NCBI GenBank assembly: GCA_950022295.1
Contig: OX465597.1
Span: 394,511,016 to 394,575,015 of the forward strand
Length of the DNA stretch: 64,000 nucleotides
Source of the DNA: Bromus sterilis
Taxonomy: Eukaryota > Streptophyta > Magnoliopsida > Poales > Poaceae
Reading direction: 5' to 3'
Shown piece after piece: positions 22,677 to 34,500 of the stretch. Position 1 is the stretch's first letter; each line of letters begins with the position of its first letter. The notes beneath the pieces are model-generated. The model made no database searches. It was given only the letters and a program-made list of their open reading frames with translations, and was not told where the DNA came from. The position numbers and the translations under genes were made by a program.

Positions 22677-25600
22677 CTAATTTACATCGGTCCTTGGCCG
22701 CTTGTCTTCCAAAAAATGAGGCTGAAAGAACTCTCCGGTCGGAGCTATGACATGGTCTAATAAGAATCCGACGATTTTTTCTTGAATTGCTCGCACGCGT
22801 TCTCGTGGTAGAAGACCGTCTCGCATTCGTTCGATCTAATTAAAAGAAAAGGATCAATATATATGAATGAAACTAAACACAATTTAACGCAATAAATTAA
22901 AGTATTGAATGTTGTTTATCGTACTTCAATTTTCCTTATGTTTAGGGTTGCGGCCGTCTCTTTGGTCGTCTGGCGAATGAACTCTCAGACATAATATCCA
23001 CATAAGTTATTCTCGGGTCCCTGTGTCAAACACTTTACGAGAACGGAGATCAATGAATATTATAATCAGCATGATAATTATACTCAAACTAGAATAAAAA
23101 AGATGCACGGATCTAGCAAGTAGTACTTACATTCAGTGGTTCAAATGTAAGCTCTCCCGGAAGACCCGGTGTTTTGGCGGTGAACCGTTTCCAAGCCCTC
23201 TGGAGGCATGCCTGCATGTCCTCCCATGATTTCATAGATTTGCGTCCTGGGTCCATGACTTTTACTACTCCTTCGTCCGGAACAATGATCAACATAATAA
23301 AGTGGAAGCTGCACACGCATAAAGAGTCAATTATACGCTTAACAGCGAGCAAGCAAAATAGAATGTGTGCGAGACAGTAACACTCACTCGAAGTTGTAAG
23401 GAAATAGTATTTCCCTTCTTGTGCCGAAATACGTCAACGATTGCAACAAGTTGTTCTCTGTCTGGTTGGGCCTATCTTTGAGAGTTCTTTCATGAACGAA
23501 CTGGCAGTTAATGAACCCAATGTCATAGATTTGTCCTTTCTTGCATTCGCGAATCTTCATTCTGCATATATAATTAGTTTAGTGATGAGTGTAAGATTGT
23601 ACATCAAACGAATGAGCTGAGCTAGAAAGGCTTGATCACTGAAATTAATGGTACTTACAGACAATATGCACTGACGATAGATTTGTCGATGGCGTCTCCA
23701 TTGTAAAACTGAAATAATTCTGAGAATTAAATCAGATCGAAGCCTTGTCCATGCCCGTAATGCTCGTTCTGAAATTTAGCGTAGATCCAGTTTTCGGAAT
23801 TAGCAGATTTTTCCATGTATCAGTCATGTAATTTTCGCATCTTTGTTGGTAGATCGTTGACTAAATCAGGTTTGACGAGAGGACACCCGTGTCGGTATTG
23901 GTATGCCGGTACGAATTCCTCGTCGTTCCCGGTCTCGAACTCTTCCAGACGGCTCAAGTACTCAGTAATAGACAGTCCTACTGCGTGGGCTTTTGCTCCG
24001 TACGGTCTTATAAACTCCGGATCTTCGTTCGGATCATACGCATCGACCTGATCCTACTGGGCGCGCGGCCAAGTGTACACTTTGAGCGGTTCGATCGATT
24101 GCTCTTTCTATAGTCCGAGCTGGGCAATCTCTTTTCCGACTCTCCGCTCTTTTGCCTCAGCCGACTTTGTAATAGAGCGTTCGTAGTTTGATGTGAGCGG
24201 TATGGGGTTGTGAAGCTTCTTCTTCAGTTTCGCGCACGCGGCGTGATCTTCTGGGGTGCGCGGGAACAATGGCTCTATCGGCTTCTTCTTGTCGGCCACA
24301 TCAATCTTCCACTTTTCATAAGACATTTTTGCAGACACTTCCAGTTCCTCAGGTGTCATCTCTCCGGGTAGCTTCTTCATATTCTGATGAGGAACTTTTG
24401 GGAGGGGTGATCGCTTACATTTCGGTGATTTCTTGCTGCCCCTCCTAGTATAGGTACGCTTCCGCTTCTGGCTCTGAGGCTCAGGAGATGGAGACGGCTG
24501 AGACGACGGTGGAGATGCCTGAGGCGACGGTGGAGACGGCTGAGCCGGAGAGTGGTGAGGTGGTGAAGGCGATGGTTGCGGTGAAGAATGGTCACATGGC
24601 GGCGAAGGTGGATTGCTCTTCTGAAGAGTGGGTGACCTTGGCGGCACATAATTTGGAAGCACGATGTTCTCCTTTCGCCATAGAACACTCCCCTTTTTGG
24701 CTTCTCCTAGTTCAGTCAGCTCCCTATCTTCACCTTCAGGGTGGTCCAGCTTCAGCTCCTCATAATCATCCATCACATCATCCACCATGACGACAGCGTA
24801 CCCTTCTGGAGTCGGGTTGCAATGATAAGTTGGTTTCTCCGGGATTGATAGGGCCATGCCGACCGCCACCGTCACCTTTAAGTTCAGCACTTGCACCTTA
24901 ACCTCGCAGCGTGTGCTCTCCGTGATATAATCCACTGGGTAGCGTTTAGGAGCAGCCGTTGTCAGCGCATCATCATCATCCTGCTGGAGCTGCGTGGAAG
25001 CTTGGGAGCTTTTCCGATTCGATGGGGCGCCGGTAGCATCGAATCCAGTTTCTAACAAGAGTTGTTGAGCTTGGCCGCCACTTTGCTGGCTAAGTATGTC
25101 GATCAGCTCCTCCGCCCGCTTTAAGCCTTCTTCTACATTACGCAGCCGCTCTATGGTAGCCGTTTTCTCAGCCTCATTCGCCGCTTTCTCTCTCTCAGCC
25201 GCCGCTTTCTCAGCTGCCTCCCTTTCCTTCCTCCTTTGATGGCTTTTATCTGGATATTTCTTGCTTTCCGAAGGGAAGGCAACTTTCCAACACTTGGAGC
25301 TTGGCGTGCCTCGTGCTCGTCCTGGGTGTTCGTCGTCCTCTCTATCGGGAATGAACCGTCCCTCTTCAATATCACGTACTGCATCTCTAATATCTTCGAT
25401 GGGCAGCAGGGGATCATCTATGTGTGACTGGTTATATATTGCCATCCCATCTTTGTCCAACGTGCCCCCATGGCCGTAAAACCAGTTTCTTGTCCGTTCG
25501 TTCCATGTTGTAGGCTCTGGAGTGATCCCGGCATCAAAATACTTGGCCTCAATTGCCTCCCACTTAGGCATGCAACCAGCGTAGCCAGCAGGCCCCATTT

Positions 25601-26452
25601 TATGGTGGTAAATCTTCTTAGCGGCATTCGTCTAATTGCTTTTATTTCAGACCTTTGCTGCGCGTGCTCCGATTTCTTGTACGCCACAAAATCATCCCAC
25701 TGCTCTCTTATCTTACCATAGCCGTGTTCGAAATCCGGAGTCTTTTCTAACTTGACAAATTTAAGGTACAAGTTTTTCTTCCAATTCTTGAATTGCTCGG
25801 CCATCTTGCTGAGAGCAAACTTCTTGACTCTAGCCTCTAGCTCCAGTCTAGATGCCGCCTCCTGAGTTGGATTATCCACCTCTGGCATCCGCAGGAGGAA
25901 ATTATGCATGAGCATGTTCCAAAGCCTGTCTTTCATGGTGTCGCACACAAAAGAGATTGTAGGGTCCTTTGGCTGCATCCATTCTCGAATGGTGATCGGG
26001 ATGTTGTCCCTCACGAGAGTTCCGCATGCCTTCACAAATTTTTTCTTGACATCGTCCTAACGGTTCGCCGTCTGGACCGACCTCTTCGATCCTATACCTC
26101 ACATTGTCAGCCAACTTTTTGGTTGGGCCTCGTTTCGGTCTTGCGGAGAAATGGCCGGATCCGGATCCGGAGGGCTAAAAGAAGAAAGAGTGTTAATATA
26201 TGCATGTACATATACAGCTGCATTTTAATTAACAACATTTTATTCAACCTCGCTGGTGTTTTCGAGATTAAAGGTTCCGCCGGAGGCGGAGCCGGCTTGT
26301 CTCCCGTCCGATGCTTCTTCTCGGTGGAGGGACTCGTCTCCCTCACCGGAATCGTTCAGAAACCGGCGGGTGACATCTTGACCTTCATTTTCGTTGATCA
26401 TATCATGAAGCATGTTTTCCTCATTTTTATCTCTACGAAATATTGGATCCAT
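22677..26452 (-). pseudogene. CACTA-2 second gene with C-terminal Ulp1-like peptidase domain
   Basis: Same plan as the CACTA-1 copy: ATG 26452, stop TAG 22677-22679, peptidase exons around 23560-22950 keeping FHFIM (His), VMDPG (Asp) and NNLCGYYVC (Cys). Its breaks differ from those in CACTA-1. A 5-base gain near 25635 shifts the frame between the FEHGYGKIREQW exon and MGPAGY. A short in-frame stretch after FIPDRED (the VTRALKN block) is deleted. A TAG at 24108-24110 replaces the Gln codon of CACTA-1. The Tyr and Trp codons that are stops in CACTA-1 are intact here. Long frame 25598-24108 covers the GHGGTLD, coiled-coil and Pro-rich parts. Confidence 0.8.
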
Positions 26453-26474
26453 AGTATCTGCAAATTAAGAATTG

Positions 26475-28594
26475 CAGGCTATTATAATGCAAATAATCAA
26501 AGTTTTAATCATGACACACTCAACAACCCAACCACACTACATCCATTAATAGTCGCGAGAGATCCAGATGTAGTGGAAGCCTACCAGAAGTCACACTAGA
26601 AAGTGAAACCCCAACCGAGTTAACCATTTCCTCGTCGGGTTTAGGGTTAAGGTTAGGGCGCTAATGGCGACCTCGACGGTGATTACCGGACAGGGTGTCC
26701 GGAGGGGGGGGGATCAAGCCGGAGGTGTCGTGGGTACCGGACAAACATAAGGGGGGTGTATCCGTGCTAGTTGATCTGTTCTGAGAAACATTCGTGTTCA
26801 GAATAAATTCATCAGGGCACTTTAACAGTACCGAACGAATCATCGGACTGACGGTCCGGAGGGGGGCGGTTCGATGTTCGGTACCTCTCGCGGGTACCGT
26901 TGGGTCACCCGACTCTTACCTTTCAGGACAACCGTGGCTCGGGACCCTAAGGCGGAGCTACGGAGTCGACATCAAGTGGAGCCCCGAGGATTACTCCTCG
27001 ATATCTCACACTTGAGGTGACTCGGCATATCCGTGTTAGGGGGGACCGGTGGTGGTATCTGCTCTGAACCGTACCTGTCACAGTTGTAATATGATGTTCC
27101 CGTGATCACTCCCAGAGTGGTCACGGCCCGCTATCTAATCCTAGTTGACTAGCAAAGCGCAGGGTTCACTGCTGTATAATATTTATATATATAACATGCT
27201 GCATAGGATACATGAATGTATAGCAAAGGGTGACAATGATAGGCTATGCAGTTGAATAGGAAAGTAACGTAGCAGCAGCATATGCCTAGTGAAACAGATA
27301 AATATAGACAAGTAGGCGATATGTGGGAGAGGGGAAGTGGCTCTGCTTGCCTGGAAGCTCGACGGTAGTGGTACTGTCGACGACGTAGTCATGGGCGGCA
27401 GCGGTGTAGTCAACGGTAGCAGTGGGGTCTACCGGAGATTAAGGGGGGGAAGAAACAGTAAATACACAGCAAGCATAACAAACAAATTAAAGGCATGACA
27501 ATGAATTGTAATCCATGCTCTAACGTTGAACGGTACACGGTGCACGGAGCGGGAGTTCATCCGGAGATGAAGTACCGGCTTCGGGTGATTACCGGACAGG
27601 GTGTCCGGAGGGGGGGTCATGCCAGAGGTGTCGTGGACATCCGACACACGTGTGGGTTGTGTATCCGGGGTAGTTGATCTATTCCGAACAACTTTCGTGC
27701 TTGAAATAAATTGATCCGGGTACTGTAGCAGTACCGGACAATTCATCGGACAGACGGTCCGGAGGGGGACGGTTCGATGTTCGGTATGTTAGAGGGGTGC
27801 GATAGACCAACGGATAGCGTAGTTGTATTCGTTGAATTTTTCTAAGCAATTTTCATATATATATTATTTTAATCCGAGTTACGGATTAAAAGATATTAAA
27901 TAAACAAGTTTTATTCAATTGAAAACAATTAAATCAATTTTCTATTTAATAATTCTTTTATTAATTATTAAATCAATTAATAATCATTTTTAATTAACTG
28001 ACCAGTGGGTCCCACTTGTCAGTGACTAGTATTAAAATAAATTAATTTAATTTAAATTAATCTAAGGGGGTGGCCCACATGTAAGTGACTATTAGTCTAA
28101 TTAAATAAGTTTAATTAATTTAACAGGGGCAGGGCCCACCTGTCATTCATAGTAGGTTAATTAAACAGATTTTAATTAATCTAACAGAGCACGGGGCCCA
28201 CATGTAATAGGCTAGGGGGTTATGTCTCTGTTTAATTTAACAGAGATTAGAGGGTGGGGTGGGGCCCACTGTCAGTGGCTAATTAGCCACTAACAAGGAA
28301 CCTGACGGGGTGGCGTCCATCTGGCGATGGCTCTGGGGCAAGCCGGCGGCGACGGGAGCCATGGCCGGCGGCGAGGTTGGGCGTGGGCAAGATTCCGGCG
28401 ACGAGAGCTTGCGGGGAGGGGCGCATTCGAACAGGGGGACTAGCGCGCGTCGAGTGCCTGCCGTAGGGCGGCCGCAGCAAGGCTCCCCGCCATCAATGGC
28501 GGCGGCCTGGGCAAGAGCTAGGCGGGGGCGATCCGTTCTGGCGGCAAGAGCGAGCGTGGCGAGGAGTAACTCGTAGAGGAGCTCACCGTGAGTG
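26475..28594. other. CACTA-2 intergenic region with a ~200-bp direct duplication
   Basis: 26683-26883 and 27584-27785 are diverged copies of one segment: ATTACCGGACAGGGTGTCCG, then a GTTGATCT stretch, then GGTCCGGAGGGGG. CACTA-1 has one copy (about 7747-7950) and lacks roughly 900 bp present here between its peptidase gene and that copy. 27860-28270 is AT-rich; 28290-28590 is GC-rich. No gene supported. Confidence 0.7.
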
Positions 28595-28790
28595 CTAGGT
28601 AGCATCAACCGGGAGCAAAGACTCAACGGTCCCGGTTGATGCTACCAACCGAGATCGTTGGCCTGGGCGGGGAGGGGCGTGGTGCTGCCACGTCGCACCA
28701 GGGTCATCGATCCCGGTTGGTAGCACCAACCGGGACCGTTGAGTCTTTGGTCCCGGTTGGTGCTACCAACCGGGATCGTTGACCCTTTTT
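28595..28790. repeat. GGTCCCGGTT hairpin cluster inside CACTA-2
   Basis: Counterpart of 8886-9075: successive GGTCCCGGTTGATGC, CTACCAACC, ATCCCGGTTGGTAGC and ACCAACCGGGACC arms. The first foldback is more decayed than in CACTA-1. Confidence 0.85.
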
Positions 28791-29089
28791 ATGCAATCTT
28801 TTCGTCTTCCCGCCCTTTTCAAATTTATTTTCTTTTTTAATTAGTTAGGTGTTTCAATTTAAAATTATTTTTTGTTTGGAATTTGAAAAAACTTTTAACA
28901 GCAAAAGTGCTTCAATTTAATTAACTAATCCAAAACCATTTTTTGTTTTGAAAAATATTTTTTTAACTATACAATTTTACTATTTTCAATTAAAAATGCA
29001 TTATCAAATATTTATTGCATTTCATTTTTCTAAACTTATGTCAACTCAAGAATTTTGTTTGCATTCAACATGCAACATTCAAAGCCACA

Positions 29090-30840
29090 TACTCCAATTC
29101 AGCTGGAAGTTTTCCAATGGAAGTTTTCATTTTCGTTGCACGAAAAATCCATTTTTCATTTTCCGAATGCCGAAAGTAGGGTCTTTTTGTGAAGGATCTA
29201 CCAAATATTTGATGCCAATTTGAACCAACCCATTTTTGTATTATACTAGACCATATTTTATTAACAATATACAAAAGTTTCCATGTAAAATGTTTCTTAT
29301 GCACCTCTGCTGAAAAAGACAAATTGCCGCCAATTCAGCTGGAACGGGGTGAAATTTGAACTACAAGTGCTTGATAGTTTGCTCTTTATTGTTTTTAAAC
29401 ATTACCAAGTGCACAAGTACTCATTTCATCAAAGATCTACAAAGCGTTTTGCAAGATTCCACACCTAGCTATCACCGGCCATGCCCCCCCTCCCCCGTTT
29501 TGACCGCATTTTTAAATCGGTGCTTAAACAATTCAAAAAAAATCAAAAATATATAAAACCTTTGCGTTGCATCCTAATTTATGTCCTAGTAACCATACAA
29601 ACCAACAAACTTGGAATAATGCAAATGTATTAAAAAAGTCTTCTCAAAATGGGCTATCGAGTATGAAGGTTCATGGCTTTCAAGCCAAATGGCCGAAGTT
29701 ATAGCTAATTTCAAATGATAGTTTCCCCAAATGATCTCATATTTTGCATATGTGTGTATATTTGAATGGCCAACAAGTTTTCCAAAGGAAGTTTTCATTT
29801 TCGTTGCACGAAAAATCCATTTTTCATTTTCCGAGTGCCGAAAGTAGGGTCTTTTTGTGAAGGATCTACCAAATATTTGATGTCAATTTGAACAAACCCA
29901 TTTTTGTATTATACTAGACCATATTTTATTAAAAATTTACAAAAGTTTTATGCAAAATGTTTCTTATGCACCTCTACTGAAAAAGACAAATTGCCGCCAA
30001 TTCAGCTGGAACGGGGTGAAATTTGAACTACAAGTGCTTGATAGTTTGCTCTTTATTTTTTCAAAAAAACATTTCCAAGTGCACAAGTACTTATTTCAGC
30101 AGAGATCTACAAAGAGTTTTGCAAGATTCCACACCTAGCTATCACCGGCCATGCCCCCCTCCCCCGTTTTGACCGCATTTTGAAATCGGTGCTTAAACAA
30201 TTAAAAAAAACAAAAATAAATAAAACCTTCGCTTTGCATCCTAATTTATTTCCTAGTAACCATACAAACCAACAAACTTGGAATAATGCAAATCTATTAA
30301 AAAAATTCTTCTCAAAATGGGCTATCGAGTATGAAGGTTCATGGCTTTCAAGCCAAATGGCCGAAGTTATAGCTAATTTCAAATGATAGTTTCCCCAAAT
30401 GATCTCATATTTTGCACATGTGTGTATATTTGAATGGCCAATAAGTTTTCCAAAGGAAGTTTTCATTTTCGTTGCACGAAAAATCCATTTTTCATTTTCC
30501 GAGTGCCGAAAGTAGGGTCTTTTTGTGAAGGATCTACCAAATATTGCATGTGAATTTGAACCAATCCATTTTTGTATTATACTAGACCATATTTTATTAA
30601 CAATTTACAAAAGTTTCCATGTAAAATGTTTCTTATGCACCTCTGCTGAAAAAGACAAATTGCCGCCAATTCAGCTGGAACGGGGTGAAATTTGAACTAC
30701 ATTTGCTTGATAGTTTGCTCTTTATTTTTTCAAAAAAACATTTCCAAGTGCACAAGTACTCATTTCATCAGAGATCTACAAAGAGTTTTGCAAGACTCCA
30801 CACCTAGCTATCACCTGCCATGCCCCCCCTCCCCCGTTTT
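29090..30840. repeat. ~670-bp tandem repeat, about two and a half units, in CACTA-2
   Basis: The GATCTACAAAG landmark recurs near 29434, 30104 and 30773, giving periods of 670 and 669. Sequence matches the CACTA-1 array. 28800-29089, just before it, is AT-rich with no gene. Confidence 0.9.
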
Positions 30841-31178
30841 GGCATTTCATGCATTTAAAATTTCAAACATTTCTGACTTCACTTGCTATTTTTCATGCAT
30901 TTAATGATTTATTTTGAGCTAAATGACCCTGTAATTGGAAAGAACTACAACTGAACTCAGAAAAGGTTGACACTTAGCATGGTATCATCATTTGATCCAC
31001 ATAGCATGTGTGCAAAAGTTGAGAGGATTACGAAAAAAGCTGGATGCACTTCGTGTACAAACTGGACCATCCCTTTCAAAGTAAGAGGGTTTCAGACGAA
31101 AACTCATCTGTTTCAAAGGCCATTCATGTGTGCAAACTGGACAACTGAAACAATGGTACACATCATGTTCAAACTTGG
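30841..31178. other. CACTA-2 sequence up to the Gypsy insertion
   Basis: Non-coding. Ends with CTTGG (31174-31178), the target duplication repeated at 45841-45845. CACTA-1 has different sequence here (terminal-region copy and 140-bp repeats). Confidence 0.7.
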
Positions 31179-32171
31179 TGTCGGGGGATAGGTACCCGGG
31201 TAGGCTAACCCAAGCGGAAGCAAGCTTTCAAGACAAGGATGGACCGATTGGGCTGCAGCTGGGCCGAGCTGGGCAGAGGTACGGCCGATTGCTCCAAGGC
31301 AATCGACCATACCAAGTGCCAGCAGTCGGCCCAGGCGCAATCGGTCCACCTTTCCTTTCACTAAAGACGATCGTCCGATCGGTCCGCTGCTGGACCGAGG
31401 CTGAGTCCTAGAAGGCCGATTGCCCAGAGCAATCGACCTTACCAAGGAACCACCAGTCGGTCCATGCACAATCGGAGCAACCTGACACCCAGTCGGGGGT
31501 ATGATTACGAGGTCATAAATACCATATCCCGAGATATCTGGGTGGCAGGAAGGCCAAGTCACATCGAGGATTTCCTGGAGATACGGTGTCGACCTCTCCG
31601 CCGATTCCGCGGACAGGCCGACAAGACCGCACCCCCTAGCTCCACTGTTCATCACTAGACTCTACGAGGTAGCAGCATGGTCCGCCGCTCGTAGGCTTCG
31701 GATCACCCGGATAGGAGCGGTCGGTGGGCCCAGGCCGATTAGAGGATGACAGCTGGGCCCATTCGGCATTGAAGTTACCATAGTACCCTGGACTCACACT
31801 ATAAGAGCCAGGGTACCCCTCCTGCGCGAGGGATCCCACACCTTAGAACCTCATTTACTCATTCTCGTTCCAGTTCCTTCACTGCTCGTAGTTACTCCTC
31901 GGGGAAGCAGGAGAGGACCTTGCCCACGGCGGCGGTGTACTCCTTCCCCTGAGAAGGTAGAAGAGCAGTTATTGTAGCCACCTCATTGATATACAAGAGA
32001 CAAGCAGGAGTAGGGGTGTTATCTCTCCGGAGAGCCCCGAACCTGGGTACATCGTGGTGTCTTCACCTTGCTTGTGCTCAACCCGATTCCGGCACCATCG
32101 ACATTCTCTCCCTCGCGTCTTCCCCTCACTTTAGCCATCCCCATGGCATCTGCCGTCACATATCGACGACA
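31179..32171 (+). repeat. Gypsy 5' LTR
   Basis: Starts TGTCGGGGGATAGG, ends GACGACA. 993 bp, the same length as the 3' LTR. About 14 differences from it by hand count (10 transitions, 4 transversions). Contains GCCGATTGC and GCAATCGACC repeats. Confidence 0.95.
31797..31807 (+). promoter_or_regulatory. Candidate TATA box of the Gypsy LTR
   Basis: CACTATAAGAG lies about 370 bp before the LTR end, followed by pyrimidine-rich sequence. An equivalent copy is in the 3' LTR. Confidence 0.45.
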
Positions 32172-32173
32172 GT

Positions 32174-32191
32174 TGGCGCCCACCGTGGGGC
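32174..32191 (+). other. Primer-binding site
   Basis: TGGCGCCCACCGTGGGGC starts two bases after the 5' LTR. This form is common in RIRE2/Tat-like Gypsy elements. I did not determine the primer tRNA. Confidence 0.75.
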
Positions 32192-32505
32192 AGACCGAGG
32201 CGTCGACTGGAGTCAAGATCCGGACGGGATCATCCTCTGCATCGGGTAGTAGCCACGCCTCCGTCCTGATTCTAAGGCGTGCGGCAATCGACTATGTAGT
32301 GGACTACTCGGCGCGGTACAAGGCTGGAGCACCCTTGCCGCCCGAGGTGTCGCTGCAAGTGGGAAGTCATCGTCTCTTCATTGGTAGCTTCCCTGAGGCG
32401 TATCCAAGGGACATCCGTGTCTTCTCGTGTGCTACAGACCCTCTCTCGACCAGGGGCTGCGCCGCAGCACCGGGGCAAGGGGAGGGCCGACTGCACGCTG
32501 TAGTC

Positions 32506-34500
32506 ATGATGGCGGGAGCGTCTTCCTCGACCAATCGGGACCCGGCAAGCGCAGCAAGGAAGGCCAAGGAAGTAGCTGATGCAGCAGAGCGAATCGGCAC
32601 CAGCGCGTTGCGGCATGTGTTGTACACACCCGTGAACAGGAATGGTGATCCAGAGCAGGTGCATACCGAGCTGGAAACGGCACGGCTTGCCCTGGCTCGC
32701 AGGGCTGAGCAAGTGCTGGCCGAGGAGCGACGGCTGGGAGCCATCACTCGGGAGTACAACGCAGCGCATGCAGTACCGCGCCGGCCGATTGAGCCCGCAA
32801 TCCTGGAAGACCTGAGAAGCCGAGGCAGAGCAGTCAACCAGCAGTTGTCTGGAGCTGAGCAACCGGAGCGTCCGAGAAGGCCAGCGCAACCGGAGCAACA
32901 GGCGCAGTCGGCATTCATCCAAAGGCCAACGTATAGCACACAGGACAAGAATTTGAGAGCAGCCGAGAAGATAGCGCTTGAGCTGGAAGAGTTGGAGGGA
33001 GATGAGCGGCGTGAACAGTTGCGCCGAATGCGTGAACTGATAGCGGCCGCGAAGGAGCAGAGGATCACAGCGATGGGCAACCAAAATGTTGAGCCAGAGG
33101 CATCAAGAGGGACAATGAGGCCGAATGCGGGAGCTAGCCAGCGACCAAATGCATCGCGCCAGAATAGACACCAGCCCGCGCCATCTCGGCATGACAGCAA
33201 GGTCAGAAGCAATCGTCCAGCAGCAAGCAGAAGAATGGAAGAGCCAGCTGTTAACAGCAGGCGCCATGACATGCCGCAGGAATCAGCACCAAGACCAGCA
33301 ATCAGCACCCGACTCGGCCCTCGCCAGATCGGTCAGAATGACGCAAGGCACCGCATTGAGCTCCTGGAGAAGGAGGCTCAGGAAGATGAAGAAGGAGAAG
33401 CAGGCCCAGCATGTTTCGGTCACCGCATTCGGACGGAGAAATTCCCCAAAGGCTTTACACTGCCGAGAGATACCCCCAAGTACAATGGCTCGGTGAAGCC
33501 TGAAGACTAGCTGTCCGATTACCTGACGGCAGTTCGCATTGCGGGAGGCAATCGGCGTGTAGCAGTCCGCTATGCACCTCTCATGCTGCAGGGTTCAGCT
33601 CGGACATGGTTGAACAGTTTGCCCAAGGACAGTGTGAATTGTTGGGAGGACTTCACAACAGCATTCATCCACAACTTCACAAGCACATATGAAAGGCCCA
33701 ACCTCCCTCGGCAGTTAGCTTTGTGTGTGCAAGGAAAGGACGAGCCCCTTCGAGATTACCTATCTCGGTGGATCAAGCTGAAGAATTCATGCGAAGGAGT
33801 CCATGAGATCCAGGCCATTCAGTACTTCACTGATGGATGCCTGGCCGATTCAATGCTGAAGCACAAGTTGCTCCGCAAAGATTTCACATCGCTCGCCGAG
33901 CTCATGAAGGTGGAAAATGCATTCGCTATGTCCGATTCTGCGATGCGCCCTATCCAACTCGGAGTTGGAGGGGTGATCTAGTCACCAGGGGCTCCGCAGT
34001 CGGACACAGGGAACCAAGGCCTAAGTCGGAAGGAGAGAAGAGAGAACAACCGCAACAACAACAACAGCAACAACAACCAGCAGAACAACGGCAAGCGTAA
34101 GGACGAGCAACCGGATACTCAGTATGGCAGTCGGCAAGTGGCCGTTGTCCAGAATGAGGAAGACCCAGCGGCTGCAGGAGGCAGTCGGAAGATGAGACCA
34201 AATGTGAGACCTCCAGGGCAGATGAAGCCCAAGTACATGTTCGAGGACATGTTGGACGCACCATGCAAGTTGCACAGTACGCCTGGGAGGCCGTCTGCGC
34301 ACACCACTCGGCAATGTGATTTTGTGAGAAGGATAGCAAAGGGAGAAGCTTTACCCCCACCACCACCACCACCACCACCCCAGAACAGAGGACCACCTCA
34401 GCAGCAGAACCAGTATCCGCAGCAGGATGCAGCTTACATGATTTTCACCAGCGAGTCCGTAGATAAGGGCAGTCGAAGAGCCCGAGCCCAGGAAGTCAAT
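32506..34500 (+). pseudogene. gag: Gypsy gag region
   Basis: Capsid-type polyprotein start at ATG 32506 or 32509 (MMAGASSS). An Ala/Glu/Arg-rich, coil-like first half leads to the retrotransposon gag core (APLMLQGSARTWLNSLP, W.DF...FI..F, LRDYLSRWIKLKN, about 33560-33930). It is followed by an Asn/Gln-rich run (about 34048-34095), a CKLH...H...C motif (34264-34318) resembling a diverged zinc knuckle, and eight prolines (34351-34380). Two in-frame stops: TAG 33508-33510, where homologous proteins have Trp, and TAG 33979-33981. The frame is otherwise unbroken, so these look like point mutations, not gene boundaries. Confidence 0.85.

Noticed and set aside
31464..31658. Frames in the Gypsy LTRs (also 45133-45327)
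   Set aside because: Non-coding LTR sequence; the frames are present only because the two LTRs are near-identical.
32272..33308. Minus-strand frames of 270 and 313 residues
   Set aside because: They overlap the recognised gag gene and have no family features; shadows of its codon bias.
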